This document shows positions 1 to 13,022 of a stretch of 64,000 nucleotides of DNA, in pieces. Under the pieces are notes generated by a model. That model saw only the letters and a program-made list of their open reading frames with translations, was not told the origin of the DNA and did no database searches. The translations under genes were made by a program, and so were the position numbers. This DNA is from Spisula solida (taxonomy: Eukaryota > Mollusca > Bivalvia > Venerida > Mactridae), in assembly GCA_947247005.1 (NCBI GenBank), contig OX365947.1, forward strand, positions 35,668,760 through 35,732,759, in the 5' to 3' direction. Every line of letters starts with the position of its first letter. Within the stretch, counting starts at the first letter, position 1.

Positions 1-902
1 AATTACTGATCTATGAACCAATACGATCATATGTTGCACGTACTTTTATACCATCCGGATATCGGGAAGCTTGTGTACCGGACAAAGCACTGACTCCGGA
101 TACTGTTTTATCAAAGCACGTAACGAAAATCTTAAAGTTGCATCTTAAGTTATATTTTAAACGACTACAAAGTGTGGTCAAGGGTCTCTGCAATGTTAAT
201 CATGTGTGTTCAGTAAGTGAACATAACATGTGCCTAATTTGTATGAGTAAAAGAATTACCAAAAATTCAAATGTATGCGTACGTTTTAGATGTTCGTAAG
301 TGCTTTGATAAAACAGTACCCTAGCTAATAGTACGTTCAATAAAATAAAACAAGACAGACTCTAGAATTAGTTCTATTATTGTAGCTAATATTACGGAAA
401 TCTTAAACGTACGTTCAAATTAAAATGCAGTATAATTCTTTCACACTGTGATAACAAATTGTGGAAAATTGATCTGCAATATTAACAATGACTAGGTTAC
501 TAGAAACTAACTCCTACAAACCTTACTATATATAACTCGATCTCGATACCCCATCCCTGATGGTATGAGAGACGCCACAAAGTTATGAGAGACAGGAAGT
601 TTATGCAGAGCGTCTTGAACCACGGAAATACCTATGCCATTTTTATTTCGTCGTTTGTATGACACGATCACGGAGCAACACCAGTCGTGAAAGCTCGGTC
701 ATTTCCGTCCTCTCCGGTAAATATACAAATACATATTTTGCAATGCATAAAGTCCGAGGTGATCAGGATGAAAGTGAGCCCCATACACCCCTGTAAAGAA
801 GGCTGACAATAACCAAGAAAATGTACTGCCATATTATCTCGGACATCATAATCACATCAGCCGTTCTCGAGGAAAACCGGCTAAACGACATGATATAAAT
901 TA
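1..902. other. Gene-free stretch
   Basis: No coding signal seen. The only recognisable item is a roughly 75-bp segment at about 688-770 (AAAGCTCGG.CATTTCCGT .. CCGAGGTGATCAG) that recurs in the same orientation at about 17,747-17,820, so it is a low-copy dispersed repeat. Confidence 0.4.
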
Positions 903-1616
903 CACAAGGGGTGATCAAATTGGAATGCAAATGGTGCTATATATAATCTTCCTTGCACCAATTAATATTTTAAAATGGTGAACTGTATACAGAGATTATT
1001 TAATTAGAATGATGCCTAACATTTTAATATCCGTCTATTCTAGTTGTTTTTAATAGCAGAAACATGCCGCTTGTGTAATTTTGGCCAAAAAAAACACCCC
1101 ACCGACGACGTCATATTAAGGATTTCGTCGGCGCGTTTGACATTATTGCGTAATAAGTATGCATATACGGACGCGCATTCATCACATAAATCGAATGCCA
1201 TAAGTTTTACATCGCTGATGTTATTGTTACGCCTTCCACAGTCGTTATAGTACGTGTAAGGCTTGCCGCGCCGTAACGTAAAAAACGTACGTTACATAGC
1301 AATTTAGGGACGTCAGAGCAACGGCATTATCTAAAAACGGAAGTTTGACGTTCAGTTTAAGATTGAAAATATGTTCAATTTTACAATGATACAAAATTTG
1401 TATATAGACTTCGACATTTTTTCATCCGCTGGTTCCACCTTTGCGGGAGCAAATACCATATTTAACTTATACGGTGAAATGGGGGCACTGTTAGATCTAT
1501 GTATTATTTATCAACTACTTGTTAGGTTCAGAAATTTAAAAGCGATGTGATGAAATGAACCTAATGTACGCCATCCAAATACCGCATCATCCTAAATGAT
1601 TTCAAAATATAAAAAA

Positions 1617-2652
1617 ATGGGTACTGGAGGGAGAGTTACAATTAGGCAACTAGCTCAATATGTAGGCATATCATTGGGAGCTGTTCATAAAATTCTCAAG
1701 CATATTACAAAATTGAGGAAATAAGTGCGTCATTACAGACGCCCTTGTAAACTAGCCAAATATAATGAAAACCATTGTCAATTATTTGCAAATGAAATGT
1801 CCATCAACGAGACGTGGGTTCATTTTGTAACCAATACGACAAACTCATAACCTATTTTGGGCCAGCACATACAGAACAAAAACTTGCATTGCAAAACTCT
1901 CCAAGTGCGTCAGTAGGAATGTACACCATTTGTGTCATAAATAGAGGATATTACATGAGTGTCTTTCCATATTGAATTTATTAAGCGAGTTGAATAAAAT
2001 AATAAAATGCGAGGCTCTGCATTTTATTGATTCTTTTCAACGAGTTTAATAAGTTCAATGTGGAAAGTCACAAATGTAATGTTCTTTTTATCACATGTTA
2101 GCCTTTTCCGGCCGAAACATTAAATAGCTACTTATTTTTCACTATGATAAACGCGCAATTTTGACGACGTCTTTTGAATGACGTCGCGTGATAGCTTTAT
2201 TACACTAGTGTATTATCCAAAATAAATAATGGCTTTATTACGCCGCTGCGACGTCAAACATGTGATAAACCAAGTTCCTACCATTCAATGTGATATAAAA
2301 TGGACAATAGGTAAATGCCCAGTTTAATCAACTTTAAAATACATTCCTTCACAAGTGGAAGCAGTACCCATTCGACAATCGCAGACCAGCCACATGTGTG
2401 TAGGGTGAAGTGTTGTTGTATAGCAATGTACCTAAACACGAAGCAGTCGTTAAACGCGACTTTCTGAGAAGTGCAAAGGTTCTTGGGCGTCCCGATCCTC
2501 CTTATTTGTCAAAAGTACCTCTTGTGACCTTTATTTGTTTCAAATACTCGAAAAATGCATTGTCAGAAAAATATCAAGTACAGTCATGCATGTTGGCTCT
2601 TGTCCAGTATATGCACAGTATACCTAGGAATGATAATAAAATCGTATTTTAA
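1617..2652 (+). pseudogene. Mariner transposase pseudogene
   Basis: A first part (1,617 to about 1,955) reads GRVTIRQLAQYVGISLGAVH, the helix-turn-helix region, then MSINETWVHF, the 'DETWVH' block. A second part (2,410-2,652) reads LLYSNVPKHEAVVKRDFL, the 'DNAPAH' block, and PPYLSKVPL, the 'PPYSPDLAP' block. All three catalytic acidic positions are lost (Asp to Asn, Asp to Ser, and the third block scrambled). Stops and an insertion interrupt the frame. Confidence 0.75.
1960..2068. repeat. Hairpin insertion inside the mariner relic
   Basis: Arms of about 50 bp (left starts GTCTTTCCATATTGAA, right ends TTCAATGTGGAAAGTC) flank a 5-6-base centre GAGGCT. Part of the sequence that separates the two halves of the transposase pseudogene. 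Confidence 0.65.
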
Positions 2653-2794
2653 AAACGAACTGTCCTACTGAAACTTCTCATAATTATCTATAGGAGGTGA
2701 ATACTTCGAGGTGATCAAAATATCTTTTCATTAAAATCAGTTAAGGATACATTTTTATGGTCTAAGTAGCATGTAAATTTGAACACACCTTGTA

Positions 2795-5061
2795 CATGTT
2801 ATATAATCAACATGCAATGGATACATGGCAGACTCATTTGTCGACGTTTCCAAGTTTCCTGCGTCAAATGCTGTGAGAAATTGGCTGAGAATACATTTTC
2901 TGTCAAAAGAAAATTTAATTAATCATCTTATTTCACTTTATAGCTAATTAAAATATGAAAAACACAGTCACTGACGTTGTTGTTATTGAGCTATAGTTGT
3001 AATTAAATTTCATGAATGTAACACGAGGAGGGTGCTTAGGTGAGTTATTACAATTTGAAGTGCTGAAAGAGAGAAAGAGACAGAGAGAGAGACAGAGAGA
3101 GCAAAAAAAGCTATTTTCTAATCGGATTTTGTAATGAAGTTGATATACCTTATAAGTTCATTTCAGACGCAAACTGTAAATAAGATTGTTTTTGTACTGG
3201 TAATCTCAGTTAAATGTTTTCATAAGCGGGAAGTATCTCGAAGACGCGCGATGTGTATAACTTCAACGCGGTATTGGGACTTGTGCCACTGAATGTAAAC
3301 AGGCATATCAGGCCCCGATCTCCCGAAGCATCTCAAGTAGAAATCTCAACTCAAATTGAGGAAAAAAGGATTATTACCTGCGAGCATTGAGCGAGCAGGT
3401 TCATTGGATAGCATTAAGTAACAAGTCAAATAGTTCCTGCGAGCAAATTATGTACCGACTTCATTTTACAGAGAATTGACAGAATCCTCGACCTTCTATC
3501 TGCATAATTCAACAGACGATGTGTATAAAATTAAGCATGAAAATCTCAAAATTGTGAAAAAAATAAGCGCGATAGGCAGGTAGCTTTCAAATTGGGAAAA
3601 CTATATGCACGATAATTTGACATATGAAATTTATCAACAAATTGTTAAATAATTTCATGTATAACAAACCAATATTCAAGACACATAATTGCATGTTATG
3701 ACTCCCTTGTTCCATATAATATTCATATTCTTATAAATAAAACCTCGTATCAGTCCATTAAAGGTATTATTATAATTCATGTTTTCAGTGTTCAACAATA
3801 TCAAAGATCATAAACCAATTCCGATAATTCCATGACAATAGACATTTAGAATTTTAAGTCCCTGAATAGACATTAACACTGAATGGTAATTCTCTGACTC
3901 TGGAGACCTAAATAAACTGTATATGTTGTTAATTTTATCAAGGGAAACAACCAGCACTTATTTTACCCGCTGATCCTAAAAAATCCGAAAAATAATTTAT
4001 AGACCGAAGTGCCGGGTACGAATTGTGTTGAGTACGAAAAAAAATATTCAGGAGTCGTACGAAAGTGTTGAGTATGAAACCAGTGTAGCCTGGATTACCT
4101 GCCCCTTACACTATGTGATAGAGCCAGGCGCCGACGAACTATGAAAGCTCGCATAGGGAAGAAAACTTTACATACGTTGAGAATAAAAAAACGATTAAAC
4201 GTGTTACTAATGTAAACCAAGCATATATTTAAATTTGTGTTGTAGTATTGCACCGAGAATCGTAGAGTTTGAGTTTTTAACACCTTGTGTTGTAAAATTA
4301 TTTGATGAATAATAAAAGTTGCACCATTTCGGACGTTGTTACATTTCCATGCACAATTTCGGATATTAATTTGAACACTCCAAACTTCATTCAGACAACT
4401 GTGTGGCCAGTATATATGCTGTGCCCACTCAGTAATATTATAATAATGTTTATATACAAATGTGTATGTTGGTTATTCAGGTATATAAAATTAAAATGAC
4501 ACTTAATCCTACATATGCCTAGCTCCAATAACTTCAATTAAAAGTAGAAGACAATACACAATTAAACGCTTCTGCTTTTTAACTCAGGACATGGGACCCG
4601 ACGATGGCGCAATAAATATAATTAATGTTTAAGTAATTTGTTATCATATAAAAACACCCAGTAACATTAGCTTTAGAAATATACTATATAAATTAAAAAA
4701 TAAATAATGGTGAGGAAAAGTAGGCCTACCAACAAATAATTGTAATCAGGGGCGGCTTCAGGCCTCACAAAATACATGTAGAGCGAGCGAAGTGAGTAGG
4801 AAAAACATGAATTAATTGTTTATATATGAGCAGCATGTCCAGAACTTGTTTTGCGAGTGATGCGAACTAGACAAAATGCATTCAGTTTTTCATCCGGAAT
4901 AAAATACAAATTACGTATGCTACGTTAGATATGCACAACAGTGAACTTGACTTGAAACCCATGTTGGTTGTACAGTTTCATGGAAATTCAACTTATAGTT
5001 GTCAAGGGATAATCCAACATATTACATCAAGCATGCTAGCTCCCAATATAATTCCCATATA
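2795..5061. other. Gene-free stretch with repeat fragments
   Basis: Holds a GA-rich run (about 3,066-3,105), half of a MITE at about 3,311-3,370 (GGCCCCGATCTCCCGAAGC, full-length copy at 49,419-49,636), and at about 3,425-3,770 a segment that recurs inverted at about 13,130-13,440. No plausible exon seen. Confidence 0.5.
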
Positions 5062-6095
5062 CGTGGGGTGATCAAAAAGAAATGTGACAAATGCCATAAT
5101 TTGTAAAGTTTACGCGTTTTAACCATACAATATCATATTCGTTTAGGTGCATTTAATGCCGATATGTACGTGTAAAATATAAGTGTCTAACGTTAGAAGT
5201 GATTTATTAATATAACGTTAAAAACTAGTACTGGAGTGTCGCGCTATGTCGCCGCACATCAAAACGTTGTCAGTTTTCACCCTATGATATGGAAAAGCAA
5301 CTGATCAATATTTTGTTAAATGTTCCTCCGACATTTGTCAAATTAACTGGACATGACCTCAAAACATTAAATAATCGTGGATTAAAGCGGTTTTGTTGTA
5401 AATGTGTGTGTTTAAAACATATGCCGTAAAAAGTATCGTCTAGAAAACCACGTCATATTTCGGCAAAATCACAGCTTGAAAATAGACAGTTTTATCACAA
5501 ACTAGGGGAAAAGTTAACAAACATTTAAAATGACAAAACGGGCATCGAAAGAGAAGTCTCGGACAGAAGTATACGTATATATCTCCAGTATGAAATGTTT
5601 TGTGATGGAAATAAAGTTTAGTATTTCAAGCAAAGACGTCGAATAGTATTAGATGAGCGATCAATTTTAAACGTCACTCGTCAAGACGGACGTCATACAC
5701 GGAAGCCGTCTTTAGAATGAGAACTATCGAATACTTATTTTCATATTAACAAATTCTTGATATTTTATTACAACTGAAATGTTTTTTTAAATACTGATTA
5801 AATGGTAAATTTATACAATACGTATAGAGACATGAGCGATTGACTGGAACAATGTGGCATTCAAATAGTTAACCGTTTACGTGCATGACGTTTTTGACGT
5901 CAAATGTGTGCGGCGAGTCGCTGTACACAAGGTTGCGAAGCCGCTGATATCTCTATAAATAATAATTGAATATTTACGAAACTCAGCAGACGGAGAGATG
6001 ATATATTTTGTAATGGGCTTACATCATTTCTTATTTATATCAATATTCATTGTAATTTTACAGCGTTTGTCTAATTTCTTTTTAATCACCCCACG
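5062..6095. mobile_element. Non-autonomous Tc1/mariner-like element, 1.03 kb
   Basis: Terminal inverted repeats CGTGGGGTGATCAAAAAGAA (left) and the complement of CGTGGGGTGATTAAAAAGAA (right). TA precedes the left end; the right TA is degenerate. No transposase frame inside. Same end motif (CGTGGG) and similar length as the element at 26,966-27,979. Confidence 0.7.
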
Positions 6096-6109
6096 AATAA
6101 ACTGGGTAA

Positions 6110-6778
6110 ATTTTTTGCACATGCGCAGCCTCAGAAGAATCCTGACGATTTCATGGCAGGACAAGGTCACAAACTTTGAGGTTCTAAAGAGGCCACACTC
6201 AACCGCCATCTACTCCACGTCTTCGTTGACTGGGCCATGTGAGTCGTATGAGAAAGGGCAGGATTCCAAAAGACCTCATATACGGCCAACTAGAACAAGG
6301 ATCTCGTCCACAAGGTCGTCCTAGTCTTCGGTACAAAGACACGTGCAAGCGTGATCTGCAGAACACTCACATCTACTCTGAAGAAGGGGAGTACCTGGCC
6401 CAAGATAGGACAAGCTGGAGACGTGTCGTCAAGAAAGGAGTGAAAATGTATGAAAATGACAGAAGACAGGATTGTGAGGTTAAGAGAGATAAGAAAAAGG
6501 CCACATCACAGAGCACAGACTCAGTATTCGTCTGCATCGACTGCCAAAGAGAACAGGTCTTAAATAGGCCTTCACAGTCATGCACCACAGGAGATGCAGC
6601 CCATCGTCTTCCTAGAAAGACGAAGGCCAAGAAGAAGAAGATATACTGGGTTATTAAACAGTTCAAACTAGAAAGGTTTTACACAAAAAGTAGATCTCCC
6701 ACGAATGGCCTACCTCCTGAAACAAACAAGCAAGCACGGAAAATTGATTTGAGGAAGCTGAGTCTGAAATACGATTAA
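6110..6778 (+). pseudogene. LINE (non-LTR retrotransposon) reverse transcriptase C-terminal fragment
   Basis: Open frame 6,239-6,778 reads RMRKGRIPKDLIYGQLEQGS, RPQGRPSLRYKDTCKRDLQ and AQDRTSWRRVVKKG, the standard tail of mollusc and other invertebrate LINE reverse transcriptases. Upstream, SLRRILTISWQDKVTNFEVL is the preceding part in another frame. An in-frame TGA replaces Trp in the expected 'LRWLGHV' and a frameshift lies at about 6,190-6,235. It is a dead 5'-truncated copy. Confidence 0.8.
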
Positions 6779-8515
6779 GTATACAAATGTTTTAACTATG
6801 ATCTGAAGAATCAAATACTGTGTTTGAATATGCGTATGTATGCGTCTTTGTCAGTCTGGAAACGAACTTCATGGGCCGGGATTACAACCAGCACTCAACA
6901 CTCAACACTCAGTACTCAGTACTCAGCACTCAGCACTCAGCACTCAGCACTCAGCACTCAGCACTCAAGTATTGAAAATGTTATATAATAAGCTATTATA
7001 AGCACTTAGCTTAACCAGCCGAGCACGAAAATCATAAAAACACACAAGCACAAAGCTCACCTGAAACAGCCGAGCACATAAAACATAAAAAACATACAAG
7101 GCACAATGCCCAACTAAACAAGATATGATCCTCCCATGTCCAAGCTGTCGAAAATCTTAATGAACCAGTTAGTGGCTGTTAAAAGTTACGAGTCACTCGT
7201 GTGTGGGATACATGTAGGTAATAATGCATGTATCATTTTATTATGTGACATCGTTTAAGTGTGAGGCCATCATATAAGAGTATAAGGGAGGAATTTGTAC
7301 ACTAACTGCCGGGTACCTTGATAGATTGGTTGGAAATAGCATGCCAAGTTAGATACGTTAAAACATCTAAATGAACCACAGGATACAGACTAACCTTATT
7401 ACGTAACATTTCATTAAGTCCGCTCTCAATCAAAGTAACCCGTCGTAATACAAAACCTACCTCTCCGTAACAAACCATGATCATGAATAAGTCCCATAGT
7501 TCTACGATGCTAGATATCAATCTGTATTACCCTGTGGCAATCAGTACTGACCGATAGCAATTCTTTTTTATTTCCACATTAGTATGCCATACGGTCCGTA
7601 CTCTCGAGTTGCTGACTCGTATCAGTTCCTTATAACCGGCTACCATCCGTAGTAACTAGCGGATGGATGACTCGGCCGGGTTTATCATCAGTGACTGTGT
7701 GACCAGGGCATAATAACACAGAACATACCAGTACATTCTCTGTATAACCTGTGATTATGTCGTATGTATTATAAAGTATAAGTTAAAGTAATTCAGAGTT
7801 AAGTATTATATTCATAAGTAAATTAATTACCATTGGATTTATTTCCCATACTAGTAGATCTACATGTATTTAAATTACTGGATCTTTCAAACTACTCGGA
7901 AGTACAAATGTACCTATCATATTTTTTCAAATAAAATTCTATTCTATACTTTAAAGTAAATGTAAGTTGTTATTGTGAGATTTTTGTGCTTAAAATGTCT
8001 ACACCCTTGTATTAGGGGAGATTGGTATAGTTTCAGTATACACGCACATATTGCATTGAAATACAAAAATATTCTTATTATCTAGGGTGTATGTATAAAA
8101 ACGCACATTAATTGATTCTACTTCGTGATATAAATGACATGTTTCCGCCTAATATTGATTTATAATCAATCAAATTAAATGGATGTACTTGGACAGTTGT
8201 TTTATACTATATATGAAAAATAAACATAACAAAATTACTATCCCAATTTTTAATGGATGCGTAACAACGTCCGAATTGGTGCAACTTCATTATACATTAA
8301 TTTATAGGTAAATGCTCAATTAAATGCAAACAAACTTATCGGTTTTAGACATAACATTCAATATCAAATTACAATATTTACTTGGATTATTTAAGTAACA
8401 CGTTGTATGGTTTTTTATTCACAACTTAATTGTTTTCTTGTTACCATGAAGGCGGCCATTATTTCGTCGGTGCCAGACGTACTATAACCATGTACGTCGG
8501 GAACCAGACTAGAAA
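6779..8515. other. Gene-free stretch
   Basis: Contains the 7-bp tandem repeat at 6,891-6,967 and two short diverged copies of an 'AAGCTCACCTGAAACAGCC' segment near 7,020-7,120. No exon-like sequence recognised. Confidence 0.4.
6891..6967. repeat. 7-bp tandem repeat (CAGCACT)n
   Basis: About 11 units of CAGCACT with early units varied to CAACACT and CAGTACT. Simple satellite; the more uniform units are at the right. Confidence 0.9.
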
Positions 8516-11500
8516 CCAGTGTAGCAATACCACGTGACAAAATACTACAGTCCAAAGAAGAATTTTGTAAACAAAACCTCCACTTGGAGAAGAAAAATAG
8601 GCGTAACTATTTTATTTCTTCACCAATTTCTATGAAATATAGAGCACGCTAAGGGAAAAAATATAAGGTTTCCGCGATATATTGTATATCTCTCCGTAGT
8701 TTTGCCGTTTTTTCAATTACCCTGTGAAACCTTGGAAAAATTGCGTGTGTGAGCGGACTACAGTCTCAAGCATTTTCGTTTCCCTCGTAATATCTACTTC
8801 ATACGTGATTGAAGAGTCATATTTACACCTTCTGGGAACACCAGGGGCTATTTCGCAACCAACAAATACAGAAAGTAACAATGCATGACATTAATATGAC
8901 ATTTTCCTTTAATTTGCAATTATGACTACAGTCCCAAGAACAAAAATTTAGACTACAGTTCAAAGCTGTTTTCATAATTTACCATAATACCAAGCAACAT
9001 GTCATCCATTGAGCGTGGACACTTTCGTTTACCATAAGAAACTATTTATGAACATGCATTCAAATTTGGTTGATTCAACATGGCCTCCACATGTTAAATC
9101 GGTATCATTTGGGCTCAGTCGATCAAGGCATCATTACAGATAAAAACATTCCTAGATGGTAATAATAGTTTTTTTCTTCAATCATGGTATTGTGAAGCGC
9201 AATAGAATATGTCGTAATAATTTTGCGCTAAATAAATGACATATACTGTAAATTCATCATTTTTGAAGGGGGTTTAATTTTCGTAATTTTCGCTGTTGAA
9301 CTCGACCACAAAATCTAGTCTCCACGATTAATCGACCTCTCAAATTCAGACATGTTTTACCTTTTTGTGTTCTGTAATCCACGAATTTACGACTCCATGA
9401 ACATGCATTTTTATCAAAATCCACGAAATTTAATACCCGAAAATACGTGATTTTTTTCATTATTTATATTCGGGTCTACCACAAGTATACTGACGTCAAG
9501 AAAAAAACACTACATTGAAAAAAGTAAATAACGTTTTACTTTTCCAAACTATTCCCGTGATTATTGACAGACCATAGTTTAGCTAAGAACGCACAGGTCT
9601 GCCGAAGCAAAAAAGTAATCCCGATCTGGTCCAGATGTGCTGAAGTATGGTATGACGCACGATTCGCACGAGCATCCCGAGCTCCTTTACCAAGTGGCAT
9701 TTCCGTTGGTCGATAAAAGGGCAGTTATATGCTGAAGTTGGTTTACAATGTGAAATTCACAAGGACATTTACTAAAAAAGGGAAATCGAGCACGGGTTTT
9801 TTGAATGCTGGAAAGTGGAATTTCTCAAATTGAAGTCGTTGAACGTTTTGTTGCTTCAAAATAAATTATCGCCAGATTTATTCTTTGCGTAAATGTCACT
9901 AGGAGCTTATCAGATAGGTCCCGCTCTGATGCACCGCCTGTGACCTCTATACAAGACGTTTATATCCGTTAATGGAGAGGTTGCGATGCGAATGTGTACG
10001 CCTACGTGTACGTGTAGTTACCCGTACATGTATATATACGCGTTGCCATTAAAATTGGCCTGCGAAAGATAACATGTGCTTGTAACATCACATGCCAGGG
10101 GTAGCATGATTTCTTCGTGAATCGATAATGATTGTTTATATAAACTCAATGAAATCATTGGCGATGAATTATTGTGTTTCCCGTGCATACGCATACCTGT
10201 GCGGCATAGTACACACTATACTATTGTCTGTCACACGTCGGTTACTTGTAGAAATTACACATACCTGGATGACGAAATACTCAAAAGTGGTAGTCACGTA
10301 CACGTTACATGTTAAATTTCGCAACCTCTCTAATGTCACCCGCGTGTTCGCTTGACAACGGCACATCTGATTTTTTCTCATGTGAAAAGTAATTGTGGTC
10401 TGGCTGTGATGTTTTATTTTTCATGTAATACATTCCTATGGAACAAACGTGGGACGTCCTTGATAGTCGTTTACGTCAGTTTTAACGTCAGCTACGAAAC
10501 GTTTAAAGCCATTACATCTACTCTTAACATTAGGCGTATACACACTATCTCAAGGTACGTGCTGTTTAACTTGTGTTGATCAATTTATTAGGCGAAGATT
10601 GCCAGCAGTTGTTGCAGGACATGAAGGGCATACGTGATACTGACGTTTTGGATAGGGTAATGTTTTTGTATCGTACTTTTGCACATATCAATGACGATAA
10701 TTTCATATGAGAATTTGGAGACATGTTTGCACATCTCTATATTTTAGTCTCAGAGAAGAAATTATATTTTTCTATCCTAACGTATCGAATACCCGAACAT
10801 ATGGGTAGGTGTAGCGTTTCTTTTTGACGTCAGTATATATTAATGAACTGTATCTAATGTTCCAAATGTCCCATGCACTATAAGTGGCATGGTTTCCAGA
10901 GACTGAAGCATATATGGAATAGTTTAAAACAATCTGAATATGCATGTAAATTTTTTTAATGAAACATTACCTTTCTACTGACAGCAATGTCCATCCTAGT
11001 ACTTATGTCGTGGCGCGGGCGACTAATTTAGCTATATTTTTAAACATAAACCAAAGCACAAAACATAAACATCTAACCAACGTCGTACATGCAACTAATG
11101 AATAACATAAGATAAAAAGATTATTAAGAATGTCATTATATCAGTATTATGACTTCGGGTAAGTCAGAAGACAATTTGTGAAATCGGGAGGAATCGGGAG
11201 AACTTCAGCTGAGTTTCCGATTTTAAGTGTCACTCCAACTGTTTCGGTGTTGTACTGCCGACGACTGAACTCATAAGATTCACCGGGTAAGTTTTTGGAA
11301 GTCTTGATACATTTAGTGTCATGTGGCGGATAATTGTTCGATATTCACTAAAAGGTAGTCCTCTGACCAGCCCCGACCGAGCCACATGTGTAAAATGTCC
11401 GACTTTTACATACATTTTGTATTTTCAATAAAAAGATGAAAAGCATTGCTACGGATAGCAACTGCCTTACAGTATAGTTCTTTCCTTTTTCTCCTGCAAA

Positions 11501-12575
11501 CCTACTGAAAACCAATCAACGACCTTCCTTACTTACTCAATTGTGTCACTTCACGGTTTAAACGTGCATAAGTCACCTTACCCGTGTCGACATGACATAC
11601 CACGTGGTATGTTGCGTAATTTAAGGTTAAGAAAACAAAGACAAAATTGTCAACACAAAGTAAAAAAAAAACTGTAAGTATTTATGTTTTGACCGATTTT
11701 ACCGTGAGTAAAATTTCCAGGATGGTCCGTTAAAATCAGTCAAACAATAAAATGAGTATGGTTGTTTTTAACTTTGAGTTGCCAGATTATTTGCTTGCGT
11801 TCTCAGCCAGAAATTAAGTCACGTACCTCGAGGTATGTCCACACTGTTTAAGTTACATTCTATAATTCACAGTGAATACCAATGGCACCGTCAAATATTT
11901 AATTTAGATCAAAAAGCAAATACACGTATGGAAATTACTCAAAATTACCCCACACAAGATTAATATCAATTACTTCATGTATAAATTTTAAACTATTGTT
12001 ACCCATGTGCGTGCTTGTGTTCTTAAACATGGTATAATCTGTTGTTTCAAATTGAGTGTTATGTTAACAAAAATTGCATCAGGAGCGACATGTTCCTTGG
12101 TACATAGGGTAAATTATGAAAACAGCTTTGAACTGTAGTCTACATTTTTGTTCTTGGGACTGTAGTCATAATTGCAAATTAAAGGAAAATGTCATATTAA
12201 TGTCATGCATTGTTACATTCTGTATTTGTTGGTTGCGAAATAGCCCCTGGTGTTCCCAGAAGGTGTAAATATGACTCTTCAATCACGTATGGAGTAGATA
12301 TTACGAGGGAAACGAAAATGCTTGAGACTGTAGTCCGCTCACACACGCACTTTTTCCAAGGTTTCACAGGGTAATTGAAAAAACGGCAAAACTACGGAGA
12401 GATATACAATATATCGCGGAAACCTTATATTTTTTCCCTTAGCGTGCTCTATATTTCATAGAAATTGGTGAAGAAATAAAATAGTTACGCCTATTTTTCT
12501 TCTCCAAGTGGAGGTTTTGTTTACAAAATTCTTCTTTGGACTGTAGTATTTTGTCACGTGGTATTGCTACACTGG
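8516..12575. mobile_element. Large inverted-repeat element, about 490-bp arms, 4.06 kb
   Basis: Left arm 8,516-9,006 and right arm 12,081-12,575 are reverse complements at high identity, both ending CCAGTGTAGCAATACCACGT at the outer edge. AAA lies on both outer sides, too short to call a target duplication. The inner about 3.1 kb has no recognisable transposase. Could be a non-autonomous transposon with long TIRs or an inverted duplication. Confidence 0.75.
9007..12080. other. Interior of the 8.5-12.6 kb inverted-repeat element
   Basis: No recognised gene. Includes a MITE-like segment (about 9,244-9,465, CTGTAAATTCATCA end, related inverted copy at 42,375-42,595), a partial copy (about 11,150-11,200) of the GTCAGAAGACAATTTG MITE family, and one short exon-like segment at 10,592-10,656. 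Confidence 0.4.
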
Positions 12576-12803
12576 AAACGCTAGCAAAGAATTTATCCAA
12601 CGATAAAATAATTATACTCTTTTAAATCGAGTTGCGTGTATATTTTTTATCGTAGGGACGGGTTTTAAGGATAATTTTGTAGTACTTTCTAAGAATTTCG
12701 ACTTGCCCGGGCCGACATACATCTTTTTGCGTAAGATAACCTATTTTCGTTCAAGAAAAATTTGAAATCTTGTAACGACCGGTTTGATTAGTCTGGTTCA
12801 CGA

Positions 12804-13022
12804 CATTCTTACAAAATGCATCTTTTTTGAATTTTTTTTTTGAAATCGTAAACCATCGAGAACAGGTCACGTGCCCCTCAATGGACTTTTTACTTAAGGC
12901 AATCCAATATACCTGCTCGCTCAAGCTTGCAGGTAAAAAGTCCATGGAGGGGCACGTGACCTGTTCTCGATGGTTTACGATTTCAAAAAAAATCCAAAAA
13001 AGATGCATTTTGTAAGAAATTT
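12804..13022. repeat. Long hairpin (foldback) repeat
   Basis: Arms of about 90 bp (ATTCTTACAAAATGCATC .. GGACTTTTTAC and its reverse complement) around a 36-bp centre. Nearly perfect: the stretch with GGTTTACGATTTCAAA and GGTCACGTGCCCCTC is the same in both arms apart from a few bases. Confidence 0.85.

Larger units (their letters stand above)
903..2792 (+). mobile_element. Degenerate mariner-family transposon
   Basis: Imperfect terminal inverted repeats: CAAGGGGTGATCAAATTGG near 905 and the complement of CAAGGTGTGTTCAAATTTAC ending at 2,792, with TA at both edges (901-902, 2,793-2,794). The inside carries mariner transposase remains. Length about 1.9 kb instead of the usual about 1.3 kb, explained by an insertion around 1,960-2,290. 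Confidence 0.7.

Noticed and set aside
6239..6778. A 179-residue basic protein gene
   Set aside because: Sequence is the tail of a LINE reverse transcriptase with an in-frame stop and frameshift upstream; treated as pseudogene.
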